Part shown: positions 1-11,540 of the stretch, piece after piece
How the letters are laid out: every line of letters starts with the position of its first letter
Numbering within the stretch: the first letter of the stretch is position 1
Assembly: GCA_960531495.1 (NCBI GenBank)
Contig: OY482859.1
Location: 15,179,274 to 15,243,273 of the forward strand
Length of the DNA: 64,000 nucleotides
Direction: 5' to 3'
Source: Zeus faber
Taxonomy: Eukaryota > Chordata > Actinopteri > Zeiformes > Zeidae
The notes under the pieces: generated by a model
The model's input: only the letters and a program-made list of their open reading frames with translations
Database searches by the model: none
What the model was told of the DNA's origin: nothing
Made by a program: the position numbers and the translations under genes

Positions 1-29
1 TTTTCACAGCTTTGTTGACTCTTTTGCAG

Positions 30-170
30 TTCCGCAAATCAGCATTTTTCTACATCCACACTAATTTGGAAACAGGAGGTTGTGCCACTTCCTACTGGCA
101 ACCGGCTGTGACCAATGTTACACTTGATGCATTGCAGCAGTTGCAAAAAGTCGTTTTAAATAAAATGTGA
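30..170 (+). CDS. possible terminal exon of an unidentified gene (partial)
   Basis: A pyrimidine-rich acceptor ending TTTTGCAG (22-29) is followed by 47 codons open to a TGA at 168-170. The translation starts FRKSAFFYIHTNLETGGCAT and ends QQLQKVVLNKM. An AATAAA lies inside the last codons (about 158-163). This is what a last coding exon entering from the left would look like. I do not recognise the protein, and the gene body would lie outside the window. A chance open frame is possible because the stretch is short. No other coding exon is visible downstream on this strand before the ccn gene. Confidence 0.25.
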   Translation, partial: FRKSAFFYIHTNLETGGCATSYWQPAVTNVTLDALQQLQKVVLNKM

Positions 171-3100
171 TATTATTAGGGCTGTCCCCTGAAAGTCGAC
201 AAGTGCAGTCATCAGTGGGAAACCCACCAGTCGAATGAGATTCTTCAAGTTGAGCAGACGTGTTTCTGTTTTTTTTGTCAGTCAGTGTGCATTACAATAA
301 TAGGATAAAGCAAATAGAAGCTTAAAAAATGCACAGGGAATTTCAATGGGAATTATAAATAAGGGGAATCATAAATGTATTTTTGTATGTGAATCGTCCG
401 CGTCCGGACACGGACGCTAACGTGACTTATCAGGAACAGGGCACGACTTGTAGACCCCTCGAGATTATTTTTTGCGCATAACGCATGGAGAGGGGGTGAT
501 CAGGGAGCGAGTCATGGAGAAAGTGTCACCATTACGCACGGTTTTAGTCCATACGCACACCTCTATATTAAATAAAAACACACCGATCGCGGGCACCCCA
601 TAGCTGGCACGCGTCGTCAGTACTGTCTGAGAGGGACGGGTGTGCAGGTGCCCGGTGGCTTCACCCTCGCCCCCCACCCAAGGGATGGCGCGCCTTACCT
701 CGCCTAAAGGAAGAGCTAAGCCGGCCCATGAGTAATTAACCTTTGGAAGCTGAATTATTTAGGTGATCCATAGTGTTCACTTTCCCTTTGGACTTACGCT
801 ATGACATGCATGTACTCAGCAAATTTGCCAAGGAACTCTGTAAGCGTGGCGGGCTTTTTGACAATAATAATCTGTGTCATCTCCTCCACGGTATCTGCGG
901 GCAGGGAGATGCCTCGTCTCCTACAGGGCAAATAAGAGAGGGAAACATTAGACAACAAATCAGCATAGGTTCATTTTATTTCAGTATTTATTTGAATATT
1001 TCATCCAAGTTCAGTAGTTTCTGGCAAGATTTGTACACTCAAATGTCAGGAGGAACAAAGGGTAAGTGGAAAAAAAACAAACATAATCCCCATAGTTGAC
1101 ATCAATGCATGTACTACATGGAGCATAGACTGATCCTAAATCATAAAGGATAATTGCAAAGGTCGTTTCTTCAAGTGTAAATTCCACCACACAACAAAGA
1201 AACCTTTAAATGCCCTTTCTCCCATACACACTCTATATAGAATAACATTTCAAAAACTGAAATAAAGGGTTCAAGTTCAAGTTCGGGGACTGACTTACTT
1301 GGCCACCTCGAGAATAGTCTGCACTCTGATCGCTCCGTCGAGGTGGACATGTAGTTCGATCTGTGAACACACGGACGATGCTCGATCAAACCACTGTAAG
1401 TCACCGAATGAAATCCTTTTGGAGATCCACCTCTCTGCATGACTGTGGGATCAAGCGGCGTGGCCACCTTGACTGGTCCAAAATCATTAATCGGTCTCAA
1501 CTTTTCATGAATACAAAGTTTTTTACTTGTTAACGACTAATATTATGTTTTCTATATTTGTATGGGAGTGTTTTTCACCCTAATCGATATTCATGAGCTG
1601 ACCTTTGTGTGACAGGTACAAATGTCATTGCTTTACAACAAGTGACAAATAAGGCTGTCGAGCCATGACCTGTGAGGATTTAGACCTACATTTAATTTTA
1701 ATTGATCTGGTTAAAAACAGAGATGGGCATTATTAAAATTACATGTATTTGAAATGTTTATTTTAATTACTATTTTTGTCATTTGTATTTGATCCTATTG
1801 AAAAAATAATAGATGTAATTTGTAGTTAGATAAATTTGGCCACAGTGTTTTTGTATTTCAAATACTTGATTTATCTTAGTGTCTGGCAATGAAATGAGGG
1901 AATCACATATTTAAATGATGCTTATATGTCTTGTTGTATGCAGCAGCACTATTCTTTACTTTTGACTGTGGCTTGAGAAAACAAATGGAGGCGTGAAATG
2001 CTAGAAAAACTAGTTGTTGCTCAACAACTGTAAGCAAATAACTATAAATAAATAAGAGAAAGGAGCTTCAAGGTTTTATGGATAATGGATGATATTTTTG
2101 TCTATCAAGACACTTGTTTTGGGCTCGCTTGATTCCCTCAGTGACAGCGGTAACGACAGTTAATGGCAGGTTACTTTATGTATTTTGAAATACAAATGAC
2201 ATGTGTTTTAATGAAGTACATTTGCTCACACAAGAAATTTGTACTTTATTTTGATACATTTAATGGGCATGTATTTTTATTTTGTATCCAAAGACGTGTG
2301 ACGAGTTTTAAAGCTCTTTGTAGACATAGTACTCACACTCAAACTGTTTATGCTACAGGCATTAACAAACATGTACCGGTACTCAATTACTGCAGGTCAA
2401 TGATGGAAATTGTCCATTTTGGTTACAGGGTAAGTAAAACATTTCAGCCACTTGCCCCGAAATGCACTTGTAGTAAAAAATAAATAAAACCACCAGGGAT
2501 TTAATTATTATAGTTTATAAACGTACAAATCATATAATTAACAGCTAACAATTACATTAAATAAGGTATATATACACAGTATAGTATATATACACAGTAT
2601 AGTATATATACACAGTATAGTATATTTTCGCGTTGGGCACTTTCTATTTTCATATTGCCCATTCGTGGCTATTTGGGATGGCCGATAGGAGGTGCGATCA
2701 CCAGGGGGCGGCGGGAGTAGGAGGCGGTGCAGGGAGTTAAATCACAGCCGTGGAAATAAATATTTATTCATTTTTATAAAATAACGGATTCTCTGTTTAG
2801 CATTTTAATTTATTTATTATTGACGTTAGAACTTAATTTGGATGAAAGATTTTGAATCATCATTTTGAGCGTGGCTCAGCATCTGACCTTTAACCTTTCT
2901 GCAAGCAGCACAGTGAAAGCTCGGCGAATAAACATTTCTGAAAGAGTGTGGACGTACTAAATGAATGAGAATCAAAGTGTAGAATCAGAGCTGAAACCAA
3001 AACAAGGCGCCACTCGTGGGAATCAAGCAAATATTTTGGAAGCCGAGACTTATTAAAGACGAAGGTTTTGGAAACAGGAGTTCTGAGATATCAGGCTTTA

Positions 3101-4690
3101 AAGGTTTAGAACACTTCCAGACTATTAAAGAAACCAAACACCCATTTGGAAACATAATCAGCGCTTTGGGTGGTTTGATCTGGATAGTGCAGCACTACTT
3201 CAATGGCATCATGTTGAACGTGCTTAGCTGAATCATGAATTTATTAAAATATTGGAAAAATGCATAATTCATTCCTTGAATTTCCTACTATTCTGTAACT
3301 TCTAAACATTCCAATTTCCTGCATTTATTGTTTTATAACACTGATTATTTTAAGGAAGTGGCGCTTTTCAGCCCGCGCGCACGAGGGGACAGCAATTTCC
3401 AGAATGCAGTTGGCGAGGTTCCTCCCGGCCATTTGCATTCTGGGAGCTGCCGTTTCCTGGGAGCGGCGATGTAATTGAGTTTCCTTTGACGTTTACTTTT
3501 TAATATTTAGTACCTAATGTTTAGAAATCAAACTCAGTTCTGAAAACACTTTGAGAGACAGACAACAACTTGAGGAACATAAATCTGATACAATCTCATT
3601 TTGGACCAAATAAGGAATTTGAATACAATGCACCAAGAAAATAATTGGGAATATAACATTTAATTTAAAAGGAGAGGCTAGGATATTTATTTTCCATTAA
3701 ATGCCTCGCTTTCATTATAACTGTTTAATTTGTGTCAGAGGATATTCATTGAGTCCACTCACATTCAATCACTATAAATGTTTTTGGTTTTTTTTGTAGT
3801 GGAAAAATTATAAACCAAACATTTAATACTATTTCATCTTTAAAATAAATGCTTGGGAGCCGTAAGAAACGAACAAACTTTTGGGCACTAACTGCAAGTG
3901 CGTCTCTTCTCCTCCGCCCTCCACGCCCGTGTCCGCTCCGTACGTCCTTCTCTCATCCCACTTTTTTTTCCCCCCCTAATTATCTTCATCATATCACAGC
4001 ACCGTGTTCCATTGAGCATTATTATCTTATCTTTGATATCACAATTCAAATCATATCCAATGTCAAATCATGTCTCCGTTCTGCCCTCTCAAGTGGACGG
4101 ATCAACATATTGTAAGAAAAAAAAAAAATCATATTTTATTGAATGGGAGTGCACTTTTTTGAGCGGCTCAGCGCCTGCCTCACGTTCACTGTGCGTGCTA
4201 ACAGTACCCTCGCAGCGACAGGATCCGAGGCCGTCCCTGCCTCACCAGGTCTCACCACGCTTTGTAAGGCGGTGAGAGAACTGCAGTACTTTTAAAAACT
4301 TTAATTCCTGCATTAAAAAAACGGCTGAAAGAAAACCAGTGTTGCAGTGATTAGAGTTCTACGCAGGCCTTTATTTATTTTTAATGTAACGCTATGCACT
4401 GTATTGTATTTTAGATCACTTGTTGCCTTGCCATGTTGTGTAATTTTACCACGTCTATCTTACTACGAATCACGTTGCTCACAGCTGACTGAGAACTCAA
4501 CTGAACTGAGTGACGAACGGATCGTTTCAGGAAGTGATTCAGTTCAGTTGGTTCACCCAAAAGACATTTCCCCTGCTTTCAGGTCTTATGGTAATAGAAC
4601 GCTGCGACAGTGAAGCGGTTAGGTGTGGGCGTCCGAGGCTTCAGGCCCGAATGTTTTATGAATAGCCCCCGATCTAAAATAGCCCCGGAG
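171..4690. other. gene-free, AT-rich repeat region
   Basis: No coding exon can be supported here. The stretch contains short chance ORFs and a hAT-like end motif at about 1718-1760 (CAGAGATGGGCATTATTAAA, then an ATTACATGTATTTGAA stretch). Further degenerate TATTTTGAAATAC-type sequence lies near 2170-2280, and an 18-bp tandem repeat at 2566-2620. The GC-rich patch at about 360-760 has no recognisable gene. Confidence 0.5.
2566..2625. repeat. 18-bp tandem repeat, 3 copies
   Basis: The unit GTATATATACACAGTATA is repeated three times head to tail with almost no divergence, in AT-rich intergenic sequence. Confidence 0.85.
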
Positions 4691-4711
4691 GACAGATGCC
4701 AAAGAGTGATT

Positions 4712-4850
4712 GTCCGCCAAAAAGTGATTGCAGCTCCCACCTTGTAGCTGAAAGGTTGTTTCTGCCTTAAAGTGATTTGGTGGTTTAATATGAGGGTCAA
4801 TTTAACAGATTATAGACCACCTAGTGGACAACAATCACTTTTTGGCGGAC
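4712..4850. mobile_element. short inverted-repeat element (MITE-like)
   Basis: GTCCGCCAAAAAGTGATTG at 4712-4730 is matched exactly, inverted, by CAATCACTTTTTGGCGGAC at 4832-4850, leaving about 100 bp between the arms. This is the layout of a small non-autonomous DNA transposon or a snap-back element. No target-site duplication is obvious and the family is not recognised. There is no coding capacity. Confidence 0.55.
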
Positions 4851-4914
4851 GATCAAAAGTGTAGGTTATTTGATTTTATAATTCAGTTTCCTTATGGAAT
4901 GAAACAAGCCTCAC

Positions 4915-5325
4915 GCGTGATGGGGTCACGTGCTCTGTCACTCTCCTACTCTCTCCAACGGCTCCCTATACTGTAGATGCCCGCATCAATTTTAAATCCT
5001 TAAAGCTGCCCTACAGGGCAGTCACTGGATCTGCACCCACACACATTGCATCATGTATCATGTATCATGTATCATGTGTCATGTATCATGTATCAGGCCA
5101 TATGCCCCAACCCGCTCTCCGAGGTCTGAAAATGAGGGGAACCGGTGGTGCCTCCACTGCGTGGAATGAGTTCTCAATCGAGACTGTTCTGATGCGTGGC
5201 GCCCCAGTGGTGGAAGGAGCTACCCAGCTTGTTACGCTCTGTAGAGACACCCACACCCTCCAAGAAACACCTGGAGACCCTGCTCTTTCAGGAGTATCTG
5301 AATACCTGATCCTATCTTAGCTACG
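4915..5325 (+). mobile_element. degenerate LINE 3' end (ORF2 C-terminus remnant)
   Basis: Scattered frames encode phrases typical of the C-terminal tail of a fish non-LTR retrotransposon ORF2. One is a PYRAVTGSAPTHIA-like stretch near 5010-5050; another, near 5255-5320, reads SKKHLETLLFQEYLNT. The frame is broken and the piece is 5'-truncated. A heptamer array (TCATGTA) interrupts it at 5051-5095. The clade (L2/CR1 or Rex1 type) cannot be fixed by eye. Confidence 0.5.
5051..5095. repeat. 7-bp tandem repeat (TCATGTA)n
   Basis: About six units of TCATGTA, one with a single variant base, lie inside the LINE remnant. Confidence 0.85.
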
Positions 5326-5329
5326 ACTA

Positions 5330-5605
5330 TTCTTTAAGTTGTATTGTGTTGACATAATGCTCTAACATTTGAGTTGAGGATGCTGAATAGTTTTAAGTTG
5401 TTGTATTGGCATAATGCACCAATATTTGAGTTGAGGATGCTGACTACTTTTAAGTTGTTCTATTGACATAATGCATTAATATTTGAGTCGAGGATGCTGA
5501 CTAGTTTTAAGTTGTATTGTACTGACATAATGCACCAATATTCGAGTTGAGGATGCTGACTTCTTTTAAGTTGTTCTATTGACATAACGCACTAACATGA
5601 GTACT
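5330..5605. repeat. ~60-bp minisatellite, about 4.5 copies
   Basis: A unit built from GAGTTGAGGATGCTGACTA, TTTTAAGTTGT and a TGACATAATGCACCAATATT stretch recurs at a period of about 60 bp, with 5-15% differences between copies. It directly follows the LINE 3' remnant and may be an expanded LINE tail region. Confidence 0.8.
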
Positions 5606-6300
5606 TATCATATTGCAATTGCACTAACATAAAAAATAGAATAAAATGACTCACGACACTATTTTATAACATACACCATGCAGCATGACATTCACCCCCA
5701 AATAGAGCAGTTAGAACTTTCATCAAAGGGAACATCTGCTTTACTCATATGCAACTTCCTCTTGCACTTTACTTCTTTTTTTTTTTTCCGCTTTCAGCAT
5801 TCCTTCTCAGAATATCTGCTTAGCTTGTACTGTGAATGAACCCAGGGTTTAACAACCCTGCTGTGTTGAAAGCACATTCATATGAAGATTGAAAGACTAC
5901 AAAAGACAAACAATTGTAAATTAACTTGGTTACAATTTCCAATCTAATCAAGATCATGAAACGAACCACTGCAGGATTGGCGCGTCCACGGCTAGGACAT
6001 GGTGTCCCAATGCAGACAATTAATGTTATATTCATCATTTATGGACAATAAATAGAGTAAAAAGTCAGGAACATGGAATTTTGTTATTTGAATTTGCCAC
6101 TTTTATTTTCTATTGGCATGTCTTGCTAAGTTACTTCTACACCATATTGAAATGCGATAAATTTACACTGAAAAAGACTATTATCATCTGAATAAATTCA
6201 GTGTGGGAAACTTGTTTTTTAGTTTCACAATTTCAAATACATTAACATTAAGTTAATAAAGCCTAAACACACATACAGACTTAAAGTGATGCAATTAAAA
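5606..6300. other. no feature seen
   Basis: AT-rich sequence with oligo(T) and oligo(A) runs. I see no exon, RNA gene or clear repeat. Confidence 0.4.
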
Positions 6301-6309
6301 AAAAAAAAA

Positions 6310-7235
6310 GGCTTACTTTCTTTCTAGTTTCTCTCTTTCTTTCTACTGACTGTCCTTCTTTCTGTCTTTCTACATTCTGTCTGTCTTTCTACCTGGTCCT
6401 TCTTTCTGTCTTTCTACTTTCTTTCCTTCTTTCTGTTTTTCTACTTTCCGCCTGTCTTTCTACTTTCTTTCCTTCTTTCTGTTTTTCTACTTTCCGTCTG
6501 ACTTTCTACTTTCTGTCATTGTCTTTATTTCTACTTTCTGTCGTCGTCGTTATTTCTACTTTCTGTCGTTGTCTTTCGTCCTTCTTTCTGTCTCTCTGTC
6601 TTTCTGTCTAACTTTCTGTCCTTGTCTCTCTTTATTTCTACTTTCTGTCTGTCGGTCTGACTTTCCGTCTGTCTTATTTTCTACTGTCTGTCTTTCTTCT
6701 ACCTCCTGTCTGTTTTTCTTTCTACTTTTTGTCTGTCTTTCCACTTTCTTTCCGTCTTTCTGCTTTTGTCCTTTCTGTCTGACTCTCCACTTTCTGTCGT
6801 CGTCTGTATTTCTACTTTCTGTCCGTCTCGCGTTATTTCTACTTTCTGTCTGTCCGTCTGTCTGACTCTCTTTTCGTTCAGCTGTCACACACTCCCACGC
6901 ACTTTTGCTCTCTCTCTCTCTCCCTCTCTCTCTCCAGGATGATTCCCTCATTGTTAACCTGTGATTTTTCCTGTGGTAGCTGTGATCTTTTTCTTTTCTC
7001 CTCTCTTTCTCTCTCTCCCCCCTCTCCTCTCCCCTCTCTCTCCTCTCTCTCTCCCTCTCCCTCTCTCTCCTCTCTCTCTCTCTCCTCTCTCTCTCTCCTC
7101 TCTCCCTCTCTCTCCTCTCTCTCTCTCCCTCTCTCCCCTCTCTCTCCTCTCTCTCTCCTCTCTCTCTCCTCTCTCCTCTCTCTCCTCTCTCCTCTCTCCT
7201 CTCTCCCTCTCCCTCTCTCTCCCTCTCTCTCTCCA
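6310..7235. repeat. long polypyrimidine tract (TTTCTGTC-type, then CTCTCCCT-type)
   Basis: About 600 bp of degenerate TTTCTRTC/TTTCTACT units runs into about 330 bp of nearly pure CT/CTCC. Only a short non-repeat segment near 6937-6990 interrupts it. The long open frames on both strands (Ser/Leu-rich forward, Arg/Glu-rich reverse) are by-products of the repeat and not genes. Confidence 0.9.
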
Positions 7236-7402
7236 AGGAGGTCAACTGCACAAAGGAGGAAGTCTGGGCTACAAAGGGGGCTGTCCTTATAGTGGACAGC
7301 TGTCTCAAACCTGGTGAAGAAACAGGTCCCTGAGTACCTCGTTATCTCTGAAGAGGGACGTCTGTGCTCTTGCTGCCTATTTACCGGTTGACTGATTTAT
7401 CT

Positions 7403-7421
7403 GGGGGGGGGGGGGGGGGGG
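7403..7421. repeat. poly(G) run
   Basis: Nineteen consecutive G residues, an uncommon homopolymer in vertebrate DNA. Confidence 0.95.
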
Positions 7422-7511
7422 CTTTGGCTGTTTTTTTTGGTTCCTTCGTGATCAAGTTGCCGCTGCTGTGACATGACTTACTGCAAATAAAGGAACCTTA
7501 AAAGTCAAAGT

Positions 7512-9170
7512 CTCTGTCTCTCTCTCTCTCTCGGAGCCAATCCGCTCCGGTACCTTTCTAATTGGGATTGCAGAGAGGGACGCAGCGTGCCTACTTGTTT
7601 ACATCCAGAGGACAAAACCGAGGAGAAGAAGGAGAAGGACCGCATCCCTTCCTCCGCGCGAATCCACGTGAGTTCACCGACTTGTGCGTTTCGACCTCGC
7701 CGCAGCTTCCTACCTTGGGCTGGTCGAACACCGGCTCGGGGCGGGGAGCAGCCATCGCGGGGCCGCTGATGGAGCAGAACGGGCGAAGCGGCGCGACGAG
7801 CCTCGACCTCTGGGTTATATAGACAAACTCTGGGGGGAGGCGGGGGGGTGGGGGTGGCGCGGGCCCGACGTCCGCGCGTACCCGTGCGCGGTGGACCGAT
7901 CGACTACCACAAGTACCGATAACTACGAGATCGATTCTGGTATCTATACCATCGATACCAAAAAACAAAAAATAAAATAGGATCGGTTTCTCTCTCCAAA
8001 ATAAGTCGGGTATATTTTATTGTTTTTTTTTTGTTTCATTCTACGTTTCTACTTCCTGCCTCGCGGCGGCTCGGTGCCGGTCACCGAGCTCGCGGGGAAC
8101 GACCGGGAGATCCTCTCCGCGCGCGCGACGCCCACTTGGAGTGCGGCGCGGTGACGTGTCGGTGCCGCGCGAACCGAGTTCTCTGAACGGTTCAGAGAAC
8201 CTCCCACCGGCGTCAGAAAGGTTGTTCTTTGTCTTTTTTCCTTTATTGTACATACATACTTACTGTGGTTTGGCTTATACAGCTAGGGTCGTTGTTCTTT
8301 AACCAGCGACATGACGAAAAATGTAAAAACAAAAAAAAAAAAATAAGTTGTTTTACATTATTCAATGTTTTTATACCAAACGTAATGTAAGATGATAGTA
8401 TTCTGGGTACTATCGGGTTTAGTATTTATAATTCAAGTGATGTGTGCGCACGCACACTAATCAAAGGTCAACACATTGCTTAATTTGGCTGGAGTATAAA
8501 TGCCAGAGGTGGGAGCCGAAGGGCTCTTATTGCTGAGCTCAGCCAAATGATCTGACTAGACACGGTATCGGTACCGGTGATTCTGCTGGTATCACTGGTA
8601 TGGTCATTTTTGCGGTATCGCCCACTGCGGCGCCACGTGCGGCCTGGGATGATCGGTTGTTCCGCGAACCAGGAGCGGTAACCTGGAAGTACATGTGGTT
8701 CAGACAGGGATTTAGGTGAGAGGTTTACAGTCAGGGCTGATTCAATTATGACAGAGCCGGTTACGACACTGAAGGAGATTTGTTCAAAGTGTGTGGATTC
8801 GGTGTTTGTTTGTTTGTTTGTTTGTTTGTTTTACAGTTATGGACGTCTAGAAATCACTATGGTTATATTGGGTATATATATTTTTTGATCCGAGTATGTT
8901 AGCAGATATTTTCAGTTTGATATAGTTTAACAAATGAATGAATGCATGTAATTAATACATTATTAGGTGTCATTAATTCATTATAATTAATAAATAAGTA
9001 TTCATTAATAATGATAAATCCTTAATACATTTTGCTTTGCATCATGCGCGTTCCAATGTGCATTGAGGAAATAGTCCTCTGAATTCAACTGGAAAATGGA
9101 TATTTAAAATAAGTGCATGGGCAAATGTCTTGTCAATCTACTGTATATATGTATATCCAAACCCAGGTGT
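7512..9170. other. CpG-rich patches without an identified gene
   Basis: Two CpG-rich blocks (about 7550-7900 and 8040-8220) are separated by AT-rich sequence. TATCGATACC/GGTATCGGTACC motifs near 7920-7965 and 8560-8620 suggest a degenerate inverted-repeat transposon. A CCAAT-like motif and a possible donor (CACGTGAGT, about 7664) could mark an untranslated first exon, but no coding exon follows. A (GTTT)n run lies at 8801-8831. Confidence 0.35.
8178..8200. repeat. 23-bp near-perfect palindrome
   Basis: GTTCTCTGAAC is followed by one central G and then GTTCAGAGAAC, its exact inverse, inside a CpG-rich block. Function is unknown. It could be a transposon end, a dimeric binding site or chance. 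Confidence 0.7.
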
Positions 9171-9177
9171 AATTATA

Positions 9178-9620
9178 TTATAAAGTCAATAAAAAGCATT
9201 TCATTGTATTGTGCTCTCTATCAGCAAAACTAGTATTTTGTTCTCGCATTTCAGCAGCCACAGCGTTTCTACACCAGCAGTCTTCTGTGAGGGTGATGAA
9301 GAGGAAGAAGTCGTCCTCATCATCTTCATTGTTGTTGGTTGACGAGATTTCACCTTCTGACCCAAGGCCAAGTTGTTCCTCGCAATGCAACATGAGTGGA
9401 TGAATCCTATTCCTCTCACAATCAGTCTTGCTGGTAGCCTCCTCATTTTGAAAAAAAATGGATGCGTGGTCATAGCCCGGATGGCCTCATTGGCATCTGC
9501 CTGCTGCTGTAAGCAGCTTTGGGACCTCCGTTCAAAGCCCTCTATGGTGGCTTGCGAAAGGTAAATAAAAATCCGCATTTCAAATACATGTAACTGTAAT
9601 AATGCCTAGAGCAGCAAAAT
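9178..9620 (-). mobile_element. possible hAT transposase remnant
   Basis: On the minus strand an open frame from 9578 to 9201 reads ADANEAIRAMTTHPFFFKMR early on. The overlapping frame 9393-9178 reads LGLGSEGEISSTNNNEDDED. Both phrases resemble the low-complexity acidic region before the dimerisation domain of ZBED-like hAT transposases. At 9575-9606, CATTTCAAATACATGTAACT and a following TAATAATGCC resemble the inverse of the hAT-like end at 1718-1760. No intact transposase is present. A chance open frame is the alternative. Confidence 0.3.
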
Positions 9621-9639
9621 AAATGGTTTGAGCTGGCCC

Positions 9640-11540
9640 TACACACACACACATGCATGCACATGCACACACACAGCCCCACAGGGCAGAGCACTTGCAC
9701 AATTTCTACAGGAACCTACTTTGCCTACAGGTACCTCAAGTTCAACCTTAGGTCGATAGTTTATCAGGTTTGCAGAGTATTGAACCACTGGAACAGAGTG
9801 GCATGCCCCATGGAGCTGGTATCAGATCCTTTCAGCTCAGTAGAGATCCTGCCATCTTCTCTTGCAGATACAGAGCTCTATTGTTCATTATTCTCATAAT
9901 ATTTCTTATACAAAATTCTTGTTTACAACTGTTTTTACTATGTTTCCCATCTAAATAATTACTATAGCATCCATTATCAATGAATTAAATGATGTTGCAT
10001 TATTTTTCATATGATATACAATAACAGCTTTGTAAAGATTATTTTGTAATGAGTGGTTGTCTCATCGCGCCTTCCTTCTGAGACTTGTTCAAAGGCATAA
10101 ATATCAAATACTGTATTGGAATGCTCAAAGGTATTACGAATACCAAGGAGATAGGTGTTGTTTGCATGACCTACGAAAATAAGGTATTAAATAACTGAAT
10201 ACATTAAAAAGATCATGATACATAGCAGAAAACCATCATTTTCGAAATGATGTTAAGAAATCCAAGAAATTGTGTCAGAATCATTTACTTAGCATTAATT
10301 ATACTATATCATTATCATTTTGGGTATGAGGGTATGAAGACTAAATGCATAACTGATTAATTCAAAAATAAAAAGAAGCAAAAATGGGTTAAACTCAAAA
10401 CGCTTTGCATAATGGTTACAGACCTACATTGATGATATGTGTAGCTACATATACTAATATGAATTTTTTTTTACTTAATTCCCTTGTTTGATTCTTATTT
10501 CACTCAGTTGTAGATCTGCTTGCATCATTTTCTCTCATCTCTAATGAAACACAAAATCCCGAAATCCTTCAACTTTTGTTGAAGTAACATCAAATGGCCA
10601 CTGGAGGTCCCCCGCACCTAATTGTATGCAAAAGTCCTTAAAGAAACATTGTCTTCACTTGAATTTAAATGACTTATTGTGGTTCGGTCAAAGATCCTTC
10701 ATCAGGCAAAGATAAGGTTTTAAAAAAAAAAAGAAGATGAGGTTTCGATTGTATGCCACACTTCCATCAATAGCTAAATTGATGTTTTACTCAGACGCAC
10801 GCATGCACGCACGCACGCACACACACACACACACAAAAATTCAGCGTATGTCATCCCATAATCACCCTTCGCTTATTAATTTTGATCTTTTCTTTTGATC
10901 TTGGAGCCCATGTTTAAACACTTAGAAATACAAATGAATAACCTAGATCATCCCAGATCAAGTCTTGGGAAATGTCTTGGTATTTGGTCATTTGGCATAA
11001 TTTTCTGCAGATATCATAAGGTTTGTCAGGTCGGGTCTGAACGATAATCTCTTTGCGCATATTGATTCAATTTGCAAGCAGCGGTGCGTGTGCATGATAT
11101 AAAGCCAAAAAACTCAGCTGGTGTCTCTGCAGACATCTGCTCCCCGGTTCCCGGCATCTAACCTTTCCCCACCTCTGAAGTGAGTCTTCCATCCCGGCTT
11201 AAAAATATTGACACTGCTCGGAAGTGGTGTTTTGTGCGTGAATGGGACCTGTGTTCCCTATTTATTTGGTCTGGTTTCATTTTTAGTAACTGAAACTCAA
11301 AATGGATGGGCCGCTGTTGGTTTTTAGGCGTGCCAGTCAAGGCGCTCGGCTATTTCTACTCCTGCGTCGCTGCAATTGGCTCTTCACAAACAGCGCCGAG
11401 ACGCTGGCGTGAACCCAACTGCACCGACCAGAACTCAAAACCAAAGGAACATCGGGAGGACCGTGACCCCCGGTACCCTGGTTCACGTCATGATTATTAT
11501 CCGGTCGGTCTTCACAAATCTTTAGTGCGGTCCCATTGCC
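9640..11540. other. no gene seen; minor repeats
   Basis: This stretch holds a mixed CA repeat near 9645-9680 and a GCAC/CA repeat at 10797-10834. Otherwise it is unremarkable AT-rich sequence, becoming more GC-rich after 11150. No exon with plausible splice sites was found. Confidence 0.4.

Noticed and set aside
6556-7317. Long open frames on both strands (250 aa Arg/Glu-rich; about 118 aa Ser/Leu-rich)
   Set aside because: Translation of TTTCTGTC and CTCTCC repeats; no domain, no start or splice context.
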